Of a DNA stretch of 64,000 bases, positions 22,885-35,299 are shown in pieces (the first letter of the stretch is position 1; each line of letters starts with the position of its first letter). A program made the position numbers and the translations under genes. The notes under the pieces were generated by a model, which saw only the letters and a program-made list of their open reading frames with translations, had not been told where the DNA came from and did no database searches. Origin of the DNA: Nissolia schottii (taxonomy: Eukaryota > Streptophyta > Magnoliopsida > Fabales > Fabaceae); NCBI GenBank assembly GCA_003254905.1, contig QANU01084201.1, positions 22,807 through 86,806 of the forward strand, read 5' to 3'.

Positions 22885-25010
22885 GGCACCAGTATATGTT
22901 CCAGTTCTTTGAGCAGTTGGACCAAAGTTTGAAGGAGATTGGGTAGCTGAAGAAAAGATGTTCAATTGTTTCCTCCTGTTGGCCACAGAATGTACATATG
23001 ACATTATTGGTGGGTAGGAATTTGAGTCTGGAGAGGCAAGACTTAGTGTTGAGTTAGTTTTGGAGAATGAACCACATTAGAAGTTTTGCTTTTGGTAGAG
23101 CGAAACCTCTCTAGGCCTTGTTCCCGTCACACCATTCCAGGGATTCACCAATTTTGGCTTTAAAAACCTGCAAGTAAAAACAAGATACAGAAAATTGACT
23201 AGATGTGTTATAATTCCATACACACTCATCGCTCACACCCTCTATAAGTAGGTTCCGGTTGATAGCTAGAAGTAGATCGGCTAGAAGTTGCTCTTCCCAG
23301 GAAAACATTCCCCTCCTCCATTCTAGTCTCCAAGTCCAACCATCTGATGACCATTCACCCATTTCTGAGATTCTGCAAGATTGTTGGAATGATACTGAGA
23401 ATAATCTTAGGAAGCGGTTCTTTAGCATGCCATCGCCCACCTAAATGTCTTCCCAGAAGTAAGTGAGGACACCATCTCCAACTTTCTTTCTCAAGCCAGT
23501 GTGTGCTATGTTTTCTACTTCCTCTTCTAAGGAGTCCATGTTGGACAATTGTCTCCATAATTTAGGTGGCCCATAATGTTGGAGTGATACGTGGGGGCTT
23601 GGCAGGAGATAACCCATGATTAGAGCTCACTACATTCTTCCATAGCGGGAGTGACCTATCCGAGAAGCGCCACCATCATTTGAATAATAGAGTCGCGTTT
23701 TGAACAATAATGTCGTCAAATCCTAGACCACCTATGGGAATCCCAGGAAATCAGTGGAATTCCCTTTTTGTCTGTAGAGGAAAACCAGAAAAAACCTTCA
23801 TTGGATGGTGATACGTTTTGCTGCCACTGCTCAAGGGATTCTAAAAATACTGAGATAGTACAGGGGAAGGTTGTTCAACACTACCTTGATAAGGGTTAGT
23901 CTTCCTGCCCTAGATAGTAGGTTAGCCTTCCAAAGAGATAGCCTCTTTTCAACTTTCTCTACCACTAGTTTCTAGGTTTCAATCTTCTTGGATTTGCACT
24001 GAGGGGAATTCCAAGGTAGGTGATAAGTAATTCAGTAACAGAACATTGTCGAATATCCTGGGCTACCTCCACCTAGCCCGCCTCACAACCAACTGCAATG
24101 AGAGCTTATCACTTGCTAAAGTTAATGTTTAGACTTGACATTACTGAGAAGCAAGACAAAAGTTGCTTGCATTTTGTCAAGCAGGATAAGCTGGCTGGAG
24201 AAAAAATGAAGGTGGGAGAGTTCAATTTTGTTGGCCTAATCCTAATGCCTTCTATCTTGCCGCTTCTGATGGCAATTTTGACTAGGCTACTAAAGGCTTT
24301 TGTTGCAATGAGGAAGAGGAATGGGGGTAGAGGATCTCCCTATCTCAGGCCCCTCTGAAGGTTAAATGGGATAGAAGGTGACCCATTTATCAAAAGAGAC
24401 ATGGAAGCTATTGAGATGCAGTGCATGTTCATGCTTATCCAACGGGCACCAAAGCCCATGTTGCCCATGGTTTCTTCAAGGAAGCTCCAGCGCACTGTGT
24501 CAAAGGCTTTCCGGAAATCCAATTTGAGGAGGACTGTCTTCTGTTTGGCTCTGTGTAGCCACCAAATTTCCTCATTCACAACTAGTGCCCCATCCAAAAT
24601 GTTCCTCTCTGCGATGAAGGTCGATTGGGTTTCGACAATCAAGCTTGGCTTAACCTTTTGCAACCTATTGGAGAGGAGTTTCGCAATGACTTTGTATAGG
24701 CATCCTACCATGCTGATGGGGTGGAAGTTCTTCAATTCTGGTGATCCCTCGATCTTGGGTATTAAGGCCACCCAGATTGTGTTGATTTCCTTAGGGAATT
24801 TTGTTGTTGTAAAGAATTATGTATTAGCTTTTCCATATCATCCTTCAAATCTTCCCAGAAATGTTTGATGAAGTTCATGTTGAAGCCATCATATGCAGAT
24901 GCTTTGAACGAATCACATGATAGAACCGCTTCCCTTATCTCCGCCATGGTTGGCAAGCTTTCCAGTTCAGATGCTTGTAGTTGACTAATAGATTGCAAAC
25001 TTCTAGGGGG
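22885..25010 (-). mobile_element. LINE (non-LTR retrotransposon), 5'-truncated and decayed
   Basis: Minus strand. From about 25000 to 24340 it encodes the start of an L1-type reverse transcriptase: MAEIREAVLSCDSFKASAYD, then ALIPKIEGSPELKNFHPISM and VGCLYKVIAKLLSNRL, KLDFRKAFDTVRWSFL and LQRGLR. There is a frameshift near 24780. The YxDD region downstream is degraded. At about 23450-23110 the typical C-terminal WTWRLEWRR..FSWEEQLL segment appears. Near 23080-22890 a zinc-finger RVT domain (CTFCGQQEETIEHLFFSYP) follows. The endonuclease domain and ORF1 are missing, as expected for 5' truncation by target-primed reverse transcription. Several stops make it inactive. Confidence 0.88.
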
Positions 25011-25014
25011 CATG

Positions 25015-25740
25015 TGGATGGAGGGGGGGTGTTGTTTGTTTTTAGTTGGCATAATGAGAATCATGTAGTCTAGTCGATTATTTATCAACACAGTGAGAAA
25101 AGTGTGGTATTTTAACCTTTTTCTTGGTAATGAGAAATTATGGTTTAATCAAAATTGTGGTACAGGTGTAATGAGAAATTGTGGTATAATGGTGAAAAGT
25201 TAAAAGTTACATAAGTTTTAATTAATGAGAATGCTTCATTCAAAATACACGAGGAAAATGAAAATCTAAATGATGTTTGGGATAACGTGAATTTTCAAAA
25301 TCTAGATATTGAAACATACTTGAGTTTTATGGATCAACTGCGGCAGGTAGAAACTGTGCACGAAAGGGGGCTCACCAACATAGGTGGTGGCGGAGTACTT
25401 ACTCAAACTATGAAGCATTATGCTGTGGTATATAGAGAGTACATTAAGTGTTATCACTATCATATATTTTTTCTTTATTTTTAATAATTTATATGTAAAT
25501 ATTGTGTACTATCAATTTTAGAAAGAAATCACTTTTCCTCCCAATTGAATTACATGTGTATAATTTCAATAAATGAACTTTTCCTTCTTTACTCGCCTTA
25601 CTTTTATTTTGTTGATGAAATATGAGCAAGTAAATAAAGGGTGTCATAGTCATTTTTGTTATACAATTAAAATATATGCGTTTTTTTTATATGCATAACT
25701 TTATTACTTTACGTAAGCATCAAGTTGAGCAAAACGAATT
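25015..25740. other. Spacer with an unassigned open frame
   Basis: One 65-codon frame (25287-25484 +, NFQNLDIETYLSFMDQLRQV and onward) is not low-complexity, but I do not recognise it. It may be transposon debris. Confidence 0.3.
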
Positions 25741-25744
25741 TTTT

Positions 25745-26190
25745 CAAAAACCAACGTTGGCAACCTCCTCTCCACCCCTTTCTTCTTCCTCCTCCTCCAC
25801 CACCTCCATTTTCACCCCACCACTACCACTGTGACGCCAAATTCTCCACCATCACCACTGGACCCCATAACCACCACAACTCCACAATCATTCTACCACC
25901 ACTACTTCACTCTCATAACCACTATACTTTGTTAAATCAAACAACAAAGCAAAAGCTAAAATAACAAAACTCATTAAAAAAAATCCAAAAATTCAAAGGA
26001 GGTAGGGGAGGAAGAAGAGCCTTATGGTGCAATGGGGGCTATAAGTGGTGGTGGGTTGGAAGAAAAATTGGATTAGTGGTGATTGTGGTGTGTTGAGAGT
26101 GGGGGTGGTGGTCAGTGGATTGTGGGGTGGAGGAGGAAGGAGAAAGGGACTGGGTGGTGGTGGAGGAGGAAGAAGAAGGAGTGAAGATAA
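25745..26190. repeat. Mirror-like pyrimidine/purine-biased inverted block
   Basis: 25745-25925 is rich in CCACC, CTCC and CCAT on the plus strand; 25995-26180 is rich in GGTGG, GGAGG and GTGG. The two halves are roughly reverse-complementary in motif order (for example TTCTTCCTCCTCCTCCACCA against GGTGGTGGTGGAGGAGGAAG). They suggest a large degenerate foldback. No real gene, despite open frames of Pro/His. Confidence 0.5.
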
Positions 26191-26194
26191 GAAG

Positions 26195-26472
26195 GCTGTC
26201 TAAGTTGGTCCCTGAAAAGCTTCATTTTGTCCAACTTGGTCCTTGAAAAAAATTGTTTTACCTAACTCAGTCCCTGTGTCCAATACGATGTCATTTTGGT
26301 TGTGTCCAAAACGACGTCATTTTAAGTTTTGTTACCCTCTGTCAAGACTGTTTTGAACTGAGGGACTAATGCGGACAACGCCAAAATTTTGTAGGAACCA
26401 TTGTGGCACAAAAAATTTTTCAGGGATCAAAGTAAGCGCCTAAAATATTTTCAGGGATCATGTTGGATATTA
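26195..26472. mobile_element. MITE-like foldback element
   Basis: The left half carries TTGGTCCCTGAAAAG and CCAACTTGGTCCTTGAAAAA; the right half carries the inverted motifs TTTTTCAGGGATCAAAG and TTTTCAGGGATCATGTTGG. Central repeats AACGACGTCATTTTAA are present. No coding capacity. This repeat style (GGTCCCTGAAAA) is frequent in legumes. Confidence 0.6.
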
Positions 26473-27157
26473 ACTCTTTACTATTTTCTTCACAAAATTC
26501 TACAATAAAAAACTATATGAGATGAAAATAGAAATTAAACCGACCCAAATTTTCACAAAGCAAATAGTAAAAGAAAAGCAAAAAAAAATTGATTATTGAA
26601 ACACCACTTTACCCATAAAATATGAGAAGGGAGCAAAGAGTACCAAACAACCAAGATGCGGAAACAATTATAGCAAACAATGAAAAACACATGAAAAAAA
26701 AAATAAAAACACTTGCTAAAATTGTGATCAAAACAAATGTTAAAAAAAAAAACGAAAATAAGAAGCAAGATTTTATATTTAATTTTTTCTTTTACAAATT
26801 TTTGAAAATTGAAACCTAACAAACCATTGGTATCCGTCACAATAAAAAAAAATGACAAGAGTAAAATTTTGTATATACTTTACAGTGAAGTGTGATTTTA
26901 AAACCCTTAATAGTAGTTTGTGTTAACTAATTACCCTAAACCCTAATATATTTGATATTTGGCAAGATGCATCCAACAGCAGCACAGCCAAGAGCGCAAC
27001 CCCCCCTCTTTTTCTCATCACGCCTTCAGTGCATTCTTCTACGCCTGGTGCACATATTTTCATCGCTTTGTACATTTTTCCCTCACCCTTCCTTTCCTTC
27101 TGAGCAAACATGCATCCCGCTCTGCACGTACCAACTACCGTTGTTGATATGGCTAGG

Positions 27158-29095
27158 TGTAACCCCCCTAATATTTTCTACCTACACTTAAGTCCTATTT
27201 AGATTTAATAGTTGTTACTTTTAGCTTTGGAGAATAAGTGTACGAATATTACTCTATTACTTTATTAAAATATAAATAACTTTTTCTTTCTTAAAAACTT
27301 TTAATAAAAACGTGACACTGACGTGCAATAGTGGTAATTTCTAATTAATAACCGATGAAATAAGATGAGATCCGATGAACAATATTTTTTAACAAAACAT
27401 ATAGTACCATTCATATAACTAAATATCTTCAATAAACATATTATAATTACTAAACTTACATAACTAATAACATACGACAACATAAATATAATGAAATAAA
27501 ATCCATAAGAAATATGTCCCACATAGGAGAATTCAAAGAACAAGAAAGCACTAAAAGTTAAGGTTTTTTTGCTAAGCATTGTCCGGTGCTCTATCAACAT
27601 TAACAGCTCCATCAACCTTTGAAGACGAGTCAAAAAAATAGGAGTGAGAAGTGCTATATTTCTCAGTAGAATCATGCAGTATCATCAGGACTCGTCCTTA
27701 ACCATTACGGGTCATATTTATTAAAAAAAAAAAAAAAGTGATATGGACGATAATAATTTTCACACGGAGATCGCCGNTAATTGGGTGTTCTTTAACTTTA
27801 AATTAGACTTAAACATACTTAAGGGAATAATATCATGTTATTAAAGTTTATGCATCGCCGCCACCAAGGGACTTAAGAACTCGTTTTTCGTGTTGTTTTA
27901 TAACAACTCATATTGAGTACACAATTCAATAGCAACATAACAAGGCATAAGGCAGACATAAACATACATAATATCTCATAGTCATGCATTTTACAATAGC
28001 ATTCATAATCACAATGCTTAAGCAAGTAATGCAATATGTCACCACATGCCACAACGTTCGTTCGTTTGCCAAGACATCGGTAAGGGCAATATGGTCATTT
28101 ATGAATATGTTAGTGACTTTATACCTCGTTGTTATTTCACTACTGAATACTAAGCGAGGACAACGATTTGTCCCTTAGGGGTGTTTGTGTCTTTTAGTCT
28201 TAGGCCGAGAAGGCTTTTAAGTCATGTGAAACCTGTTTATGAAATTCCAGCAACAGTAGTCGCACTTATAAATTCCATCATGACTAATCCCTAATATATT
28301 TTATTTAAGAAAAATTCATGAAAATAGGTAACCAAGTTATCTTTATATGCCACTGGTTTAGGACAATTTCAACGGTTGGATCTTAATTGGTAATTAATTA
28401 AACAAGGCTGTCTGGAATTGCTTACCGAGCAGAAGCAGTGACTTTGCAAAATGCTATAAAATTCTCCGTAAAGAATCTTCCTACAAAGTTTTACAGGGTT
28501 ATATATCTGCCTCTTAGGTTTTAAACAAAATTTGTCCAACTTTATTTCAATATCCAATACTCCAGATTTGTACATTTTATTAGGTGTTGTGCAAAATCCC
28601 AAAAAATTTCATAACACGCAACTTTACAAAATTCCACCTAATTATCCCACTGTTGGATCGCTTAAATTTTTAAGAGCGTATTAGATATGTGACTTAGATT
28701 TCAAAGGAAATTAGTTTTATAGCTTGAGTTTATTAATATAACATTGGGCGCTGCCCAAAATTTCAAATCCTGCAGAAGGTGTGACTTTAAAAAATCATAA
28801 GTAATTCTATACAACCCCAAAGGTCACGAAATTTTATAGGGTAATAAAGGTACATGTTAGCTTTAATTTGAAATTGGTTTGGGGTAAAAGGAATTTCGTG
28901 AAATTTTTAATGAGTCTTTCATTCGGGACTGTCGAAATCACTTTCAAATTTTCTGTTCTGGTTTAATGTTTCTCTTAGTTCGCATCAAGTTCAAATTTAG
29001 CGTAAAACTCTTGGAATCCAAAACCATCAGAGACCATAACAATCAGAATAAAACATGAGTAAGAATCGAGGACTCAGAGTTGGACGGAAGCACGG
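27158..29095. mobile_element. LTR-type repeat inside the LINE (boundaries uncertain)
   Basis: Starts TGTAACCCCCCTAATATTTT at 27158, resembling gypsy LTR ends. It contains an ambiguous base (27777) and no coding domain. Its right border, probably between 31943 and 32400 once the nested unit is removed, could not be fixed. Confidence 0.4.
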
Positions 29096-31938
29096 TGTAA
29101 CATCCCGCTTTTTCTTAGTAAAAATCTCACCAGATAAATGCATATAAATTCTTTTGTAGGTTAAATATTTAGAAACATGAACTCTTAAGTTAAAAATGTA
29201 TGTAGAAATAATTCTGCTCAATTTCATAAAATTCTGCAAACACTAGAATAATTACTCTGTCTCTAGAATTCAATGGTGCATCTAAAGTATCTGTAAAATG
29301 TACGGTTACAAAAGAAACTTCACAAATACTTTAGATTGACTTAGGTTCTTACTTATAAAAATTAGAAGATCACAAGGACGTGATCAAAATATTTTTAAAA
29401 TAACCCTACGCAAAGTACCGGAACCGGAAACGACCAAACTTGCTCAAAATTGATCTGCGAGTGACCCTTAATTCTTGGCCCCAAAAGTGGCCAAGACACA
29501 AAGGCTACCACACAGCCAAGAATGGCCCAAGTGTGGTCAAAGATTCAAAGATGGTGAATCACCTAGGTGAGTCATGTAATGACTCATGGTGATGATGTCA
29601 TAGCTTATGCCATCAAGGGTAAAATGGAAATTTACGCCCAGGGCAAAATGGGTAATCAAATTTCGGCCTAAGGGCCTATAAATACCCTTAGAATCTGAAA
29701 TTTTAGAGAGTAAAAAGAGAACCTTAGCCAAAACTCTGTCCGTTTACAAAATCAATCATTACCCTGTCCAAACACTGACCCAGAGGCTTTTCTTCACAGA
29801 ACCTAGCCCAAGTTCCCTAACCCTAACCTCAAAAATTTCTCCTAGTTCTTAAGGAAATCTCTCATAAATCTATCATAGAGCAAGTGCTTGGAAGCAACCG
29901 AGCAAGTTTGGATTCTGCACAGACTAGTTGAACGAGTAGTAGAAACTGTGCAAGTGGGTAAACCGACCTAACCACTGTCTATGTGATTTTATGTTAGATG
30001 ATATATGATGTTAGGATGTTGTATGTGACCATGACTATATATATGTGTTGTTGATATTAGTCTGGAACTGCTAGTGCTATCTGTGACTCTGTCAGAATTT
30101 AGGAAAGCCTAAATTGGAAATAGGAACATAACCACGTTTTTTATAGGAACAGTATGCTGGGAATTTTATAATGAAAAACTAATGTTATTTTTGAAATCTA
30201 CACAAAAAATTGAGTGGGGATGTCAAATTTTGTGATTTTTGGAGTCCCCGATGAATTTCTCAGCAAAACAGACAGAAACGACGTTTTCGGGCATACAAGG
30301 GAAAAACGGGAATTTCCAATTTGGGACTGAAAAACTGGGTTGATTTTCAGAAAATATGGGTTTAGAACTATCAAAAACCTTAGGGCCAAGTCTTGAGTCC
30401 ATCGGGTTCTTGAGAACTAAAATTCCAAAGAAAACAGGGCTTTACGGGGGCAAAGCAGCAATTTTGGGAAAAAGGGTAAAACAGTAATTTCGTTAATTTG
30501 GGGTTGAAATCTGAATTTATAAGTATGAAAAATGATCTTAGAGCTATCAAAAACCTTGGGGGTAAGGTCTTGGACCTCTCCGGTTTCTAATCACTAATTT
30601 CTGACAGAAAGGTGGTGCATGCTTTGTGATCATTGGAATAATTGCTAGATATATGTTTGTGTATGTTTAAGAAATGTTTGAGCATGAAATTATGTTCCTT
30701 ATATGTGTTGAATTTGATGATGAAAGTTATAGGGAGTATTCTTGAGATTGGATATGAGATATTGAGCTGTATTTATTATATGTTAATTGTTGCATTGAGA
30801 TATTAAACTGTGCATATAATGAGAAAGAAAGAGAATGAGACCACCTCGAGCAGTCCCAAGGTTCGGTTGTTGGTGAAGGTCTAAGTGTCGGTCGAGTCCA
30901 AGGTCTGACCCTAACGCCATCCAAGGGTGGTAACCCCGGTCGTGGTTGGCGATTATCCATGGTCAAGACCATTCAGGTTGAGCGCTGCCTGGTCGCCACG
31001 ATGTGGGCTGTAAGCGTGGTTGTAGCGGTGTGGCCGCAGCTGTAAGGGACAAGGGCAGAGATGCTTATAAGTCAAAACTTATAGAGCATCAGTATAAGTG
31101 GATGTGAGCTAAAACTTATAATTAAAATGGGCACGGTTATAAGTGGATGCGAACTGAAGCTTATAAGCAAAATGGTTTTCAGAAAATGAGGTTTTTGAGA
31201 CAATACTAGTAGCTAGGTGAATTATGTGACAGTATATGATCTAGAAGTTTGAATAGAGAACAGATGACACAGATAATGAAAGAATAGGTTGCCTCAGTCG
31301 CCTAGTAATATAGATAAAGTTGCTCAAGATTAGTATGGATGCTAATAACTAGTAGGAATATAGTATAACTGTGACACTTAGAGACCCCTGAGCGGCCTGG
31401 ATCATAAATGAGAATAAGAAGTTTTCTAGATCCCAAGGTTTCCCACTGAGAACGCCATGTTCTCACCCCACTCATTCATGACTCCAAGGTCTGACACGGA
31501 ACAAGAGGAGGAGCAGCATGAAGAAGAGCAATACCAAGGAGGGCGAGCAGAAGAATAGTCTATTAGTCAGTAGACTCTATGTGTTTGTACTACTATGTTA
31601 GATATTTGTACGTAACAACTATGGTATTACATGTGTATCTGGTTGAGAATGTATGTTATGGACCACTGGTTGCTATCTTGTTTGGATGTTGACTATATCT
31701 TATTAACATTAGTTAAGCATGCTACGTGACCACTCGCACTATATGTTTCTAACGTGTACAAGGTTCATAGTTTAAATTATGATATGTATAAGAGAAAAGT
31801 TAAAATTGGCCCATATTTTCTAAGTAACGGTATTTTTAAACTCATAAATGGGACTAAGTACTACACTAACCAAACTGAATAACAACTTAGTAAGCGAGTT
31901 TGCGACTTAAGCGTAGACTAGCTAGCTAGGGTGTTTCA
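29096..31938 (+). mobile_element. Solo-LTR-like element, 2843 bp
   Basis: Begins TGTAACATCCC and ends GGGTGTTTCA, giving TG..CA ends with imperfect terminal inverted repeats. It is flanked by a perfect 5-bp duplication CACGG (29091-29095 and 31939-31943). A promoter-like CCTATAAATACCC sits near 29678 and a C/A-rich transcript leader follows. It has no polymerase or gag domain, so a solo LTR of a long-LTR gypsy family is the simplest reading. Sequence related to its 3' end, in reverse orientation, recurs at 58252-58838 and from 63653, showing this family has several copies locally. Confidence 0.72.
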
Positions 31939-32479
31939 CACGGCGACCTATTAGCCATTGTGGCTAATCTTCGTCGTAGACATAAGAAAAAGATTAAGGG
32001 ATCCTACCGTTTCGTGTCAGGGATGTCGTGGAGCTCTTTTGTTGAAGGAATAGGAGTTGAATGTGGTCCTCTACCTTGTGAGGGTTGTCCTCCGCTTGGT
32101 GATAGCCTTGTGGTGGTGACAACGCCAAGTGAGGTCACGAACCAAAGCCTTCATCGCTTCGTTCCTTGAAATTCATAGTGATCTTGGATTGATGCTTGAC
32201 CTCCAAGGCTGAAGATGAGCCTCTTTGGTCTCTAAAATGGTGATGGAAAGGACATGTGATAATGATGATGATGAAGAGATGGGGATAAGAGGGTAAAAGA
32301 AGCTAGGTTTTCTCTTGAACACTTGAGAGAATGGATGAAGGCTTTAATGATAGATGGATTTTAACATGTGATAAGAGGGAAAGGTGATTTGTGCATGCAG
32401 ATTATAGTTCTTGATGTGGGGCAACATTTGGCAAGGTTCTTGATGTGGGTTTATGGGATATGAGGAGGGGTAGGGAAAG

Positions 32480-33290
32480 TTGCATCCTAAAGATAAAGGT
32501 TCTCCCAGATGCCACTCAAGCACTTTGTGATTCTGTGACTATCATTGGTCCTAATAAACAACCTGTGGAAAATGGATTCAGGTTTGAGTGATTTGGGAAC
32601 TTTTCCTACTATTGCGGTCACCTGGGACATGAAGACCACAATTGCCTACACTTTATAGAAGACTTGGCTCAAGGCATACAACGGCATGACAAGGTAGGTC
32701 CCTGACTTAAGGCAGATTAGATAGGTCTTAAAGTGGATGAGGCAAGGCAATTCGTGGATAGTTGGCAATCTAGGAAGAGCTCCCTTGAATCCAGAAGGCC
32801 AACTCCAGTTAGCCTTCTAAATGGGTTCTCTAGGTTGTCAATGTAGGAGAAAATTTAATACCAAAGGATTCAGCCAATGCAGCTTCTCCTAGAGAAATAG
32901 CCAAGGATGAAGGCAGTGGAGTGTCCCAATCAACAATCAGTAATCATATCCCCACCACAAGTAACTCCGAATATGACCCCTACTCAAAATAGCCTAAAAG
33001 AACTTGATGATAGTGACATCATAGCCATCACTTATAATGGCCAAACTGTCACCTACAAAACAGGGGGACTTAATGATTGGAGATAGCTTCCAGTTCAACC
33101 AGGGAAACATTGGGTCGAAGAGCAACCAACACAGAAGAAGTCTAGGCTGAAGAATTTGGCTCAAAATACCCACAAGTTTGTCTCAACTGCTACTACAACA
33201 AAGAAACGTGCTCTAGATGGCCCAAGTGATGACCTGGGGAAGAAATTTTGTGTTGATGAAGACATGACGCTGGACATTTTTTAGGGTGCC
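32480..33290 (+). pseudogene. LINE ORF1 remnant with CCHC-type zinc knuckle
   Basis: The frame reads KVLPDATQALCDSVTIIGPN then a TGA, then FGNFSYYCGHLGHEDHNCLH. This is the DUF4283/zf-CCHC_4 region of plant LINE ORF1 proteins, whose usual form is FCYYCGHLGHED. The first cysteine is replaced by serine (FS). Several further stops follow, with a long Thr/Ser/Lys-rich tail (SLKELDDSDIIAITYNGQTV). ORF1 proteins bind the element RNA. Broken and non-functional. It supports the LINE nature of the surrounding insertion. Confidence 0.7.
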
Positions 33291-33582
33291 CCCATAACTG
33301 GGCACTGGAAAACCCCGACATCAACCAAGAGTCAAATACTTCCAGAGCTGCCATTAGAACTTGGCTTGCACTACCCTATTACGCTTAGTCCTGACTTTTC
33401 CACTCTTTCATTTTATGTCTCTTCTTTAGCATCATCATATTTTTTTTTTGTTAAGCATATATGGGGAACCTTTCTTTTTATTCTTGCATTTCAGTCCTTT
33501 AGACCCCTATGTATTTGTTACTCTCTTGATTAATGAATACAATACTACCTTTGGCCAAAAAAAAAAGAAAGATGCATCCAAC

Positions 33583-34390
33583 GGAAATTTTACAAAATTA
33601 AAAACCATGAAATGGAACAATCTTAATTATTTTTGTACTTCAAAAATTACATTAGTTGTAATAATATTTGAATCTAAAATCTCATATATATTACTCAAAC
33701 TCTTCACCACTAGACCAATCATAATGGCTTAATGGAACATTAATATGCAATGCTGTCATCCAAATAAATTACTTTTAAAAAAAAGAAAAAGAAAGAGTTA
33801 AACACTTTTTTGTCTCTAATTTTGGATTTTAAGCATTGGTGCAATTGTCCAAGATTCCTATAATTAAAGTTGCTTTTGGATAGAAATCACTTTTGAGACT
33901 CTTTTGTTTAGCATTGGTTACAGAAGGGTGAGTGCTATATAAAGTTCTTGTTTTCGCATATTTGGGGAGTGATTTGGTACCATTATGGTAAATTGATATG
34001 TTTGAATTAAAAAGATGGGGGTATGATTTTGGAAGCTAAACAAAGAGACATAACTCCAATATTTACATCATGGCGAAGAATCCTCGTGGGGTTATAATTA
34101 TTACATTTGTCAACAGTCAAAAGCTATTGGGTCCAATCATTGAAAGAAAAGAATCTATTGAATGATAAATGTCATGGATGTAAAGTTGATCCGTTGGTTG
34201 ATGAATTAAAATATTCCATTCATTCTTCTTTGCTAAAGTATCAACCATTGTAGGAGAATTTTACCAAGCTTTTAATTTGTATGTCTTCGCCTATCTGATC
34301 CTTGATTTCTACTCATTTCTTTCAAATAGCTATATTAAACCTTTCTTTTTTCACAGAAAAAATGGTTTAAATAAGTGTTATATTAAAAAT
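33583..34390. other. Spacer
   Basis: Resumes the host sequence on the far side of the LINE target duplication. No gene seen. Confidence 0.4.
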
Positions 34391-34394
34391 TTAT

Positions 34395-35160
34395 TTTTTC
34401 ATCACAAGTTGAGCTCGACACTATAGATCATGATAGTGTCAACGGCACATAGTCCTAGAGTGAAGGACTAATCGACACTATATTTCCTAAACCCTAAACA
34501 CTATATTCCCAGAGTGAAGGACTAATGGTATGTAAGAGTCACATGACCTTAATGTTATGAAAAACTTAGAAAAAATTCCAAGTCTTTGAATACATGACAG
34601 ATTGGCCATGGCGAATCAGTCATAAGGGATGACGGTTACTCACAATCTAAAGTTCTATGGCGCAACACGTGGCATGACGATGTGAAGATCGACGATAGTT
34701 ACATTTTCATCCAAGGGTCCAGGGCTTGACATGTAGAGTTGACACGGATCAAGGTTCTGAAGACCATGATAGTTACCAAAAGATTTGAGGGCTAACAGAA
34801 CGACAAGTGGCTCGTGAGATTGAAGACTCGGGGACAATTAAAGCACTGCATTTTGAGAATCTCTCATCAGAAAACATCATTTGGATCCTAAAATTCAAAT
34901 TCAATACTGATGACACAAAAGTGTCAGAAAGCGATTACGTAACCGTCAAAGCTCAGAGCGCTAGAATTTAAATTTAAGCACCATGATGCAGAGGCACCAG
35001 AAAGCAATTATGTAACTGACAGGGCTCAAGTTTCTCTATAAATAGAACCAATTAGACACATTTTTTTACAAAGTTACTAGGATTACACATTTGCAAGCAC
35101 TCTTACAAGCTCGACGTCTCCAATGGCTACTCAGAGCACGAGAAGAACCAAGTACACATT
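34395..35160 (+). mobile_element. Possible LTR with promoter (unassigned)
   Basis: Unlike its neighbours this block is of mixed composition. It contains two diverged copies of a segment of about 75 bp (CAGAAAGCGATTACGTAACC near 34925 and CAGAAAGCAATTATGTAACT near 35000). A strong TATA box TATAAATA (35037-35044) is followed by a leader-like sequence. This resembles the U3/R region of plant gypsy LTRs. No boundaries or partner LTR found. Confidence 0.4.
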
Positions 35161-35299
35161 TTGAATTTCACCTTTTCTTTTTTCCTTTTTAGGATTAAAC
35201 ACCTTTTTTTTTATTTTCATCTTTACTTGTAATTATAGCCCATCAAACTTGTCAGTAAGACATTGTTTCCTATAATTTAAGTTTCTATATGTAAGTTCT

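Larger units (their letters stand above)
26978..33568 (+). mobile_element. LINE insertion with 14-bp target duplication, later split by LTR elements
   Basis: AAGATGCATCCAAC occurs at 26964-26977 and again at 33569-33582. The right copy directly follows an A-rich tail (about 33557-33568, AAAAAAAAAAGAA) preceded by TTAATGAATACAATACTACC, a typical plant LINE 3' end. The 5' part (26978 to about 27157) is a C-rich leader. The middle is interrupted by LTR-type DNA, including a 2.84-kb unit with its own target duplication (29096-31938). An ORF1-like remnant with a zinc knuckle lies at about 32480-33290. No reverse transcriptase was seen, so either ORF2 is deleted or the source was defective. Confidence 0.7.

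Noticed and set aside
25725-25964. Pro/His-rich 79-codon frame
   Set aside because: Low-complexity CCACC repeat translated; no motif, and part of an inverted purine/pyrimidine block.
32311-32316. GCTAGG as a matching target duplication for the LTR-type sequence starting at 27158
   Set aside because: The hexamer matches the left flank (27152-27157), but the sequence before 32311 lacks a CA terminus and a six-base match over this distance can occur by chance.
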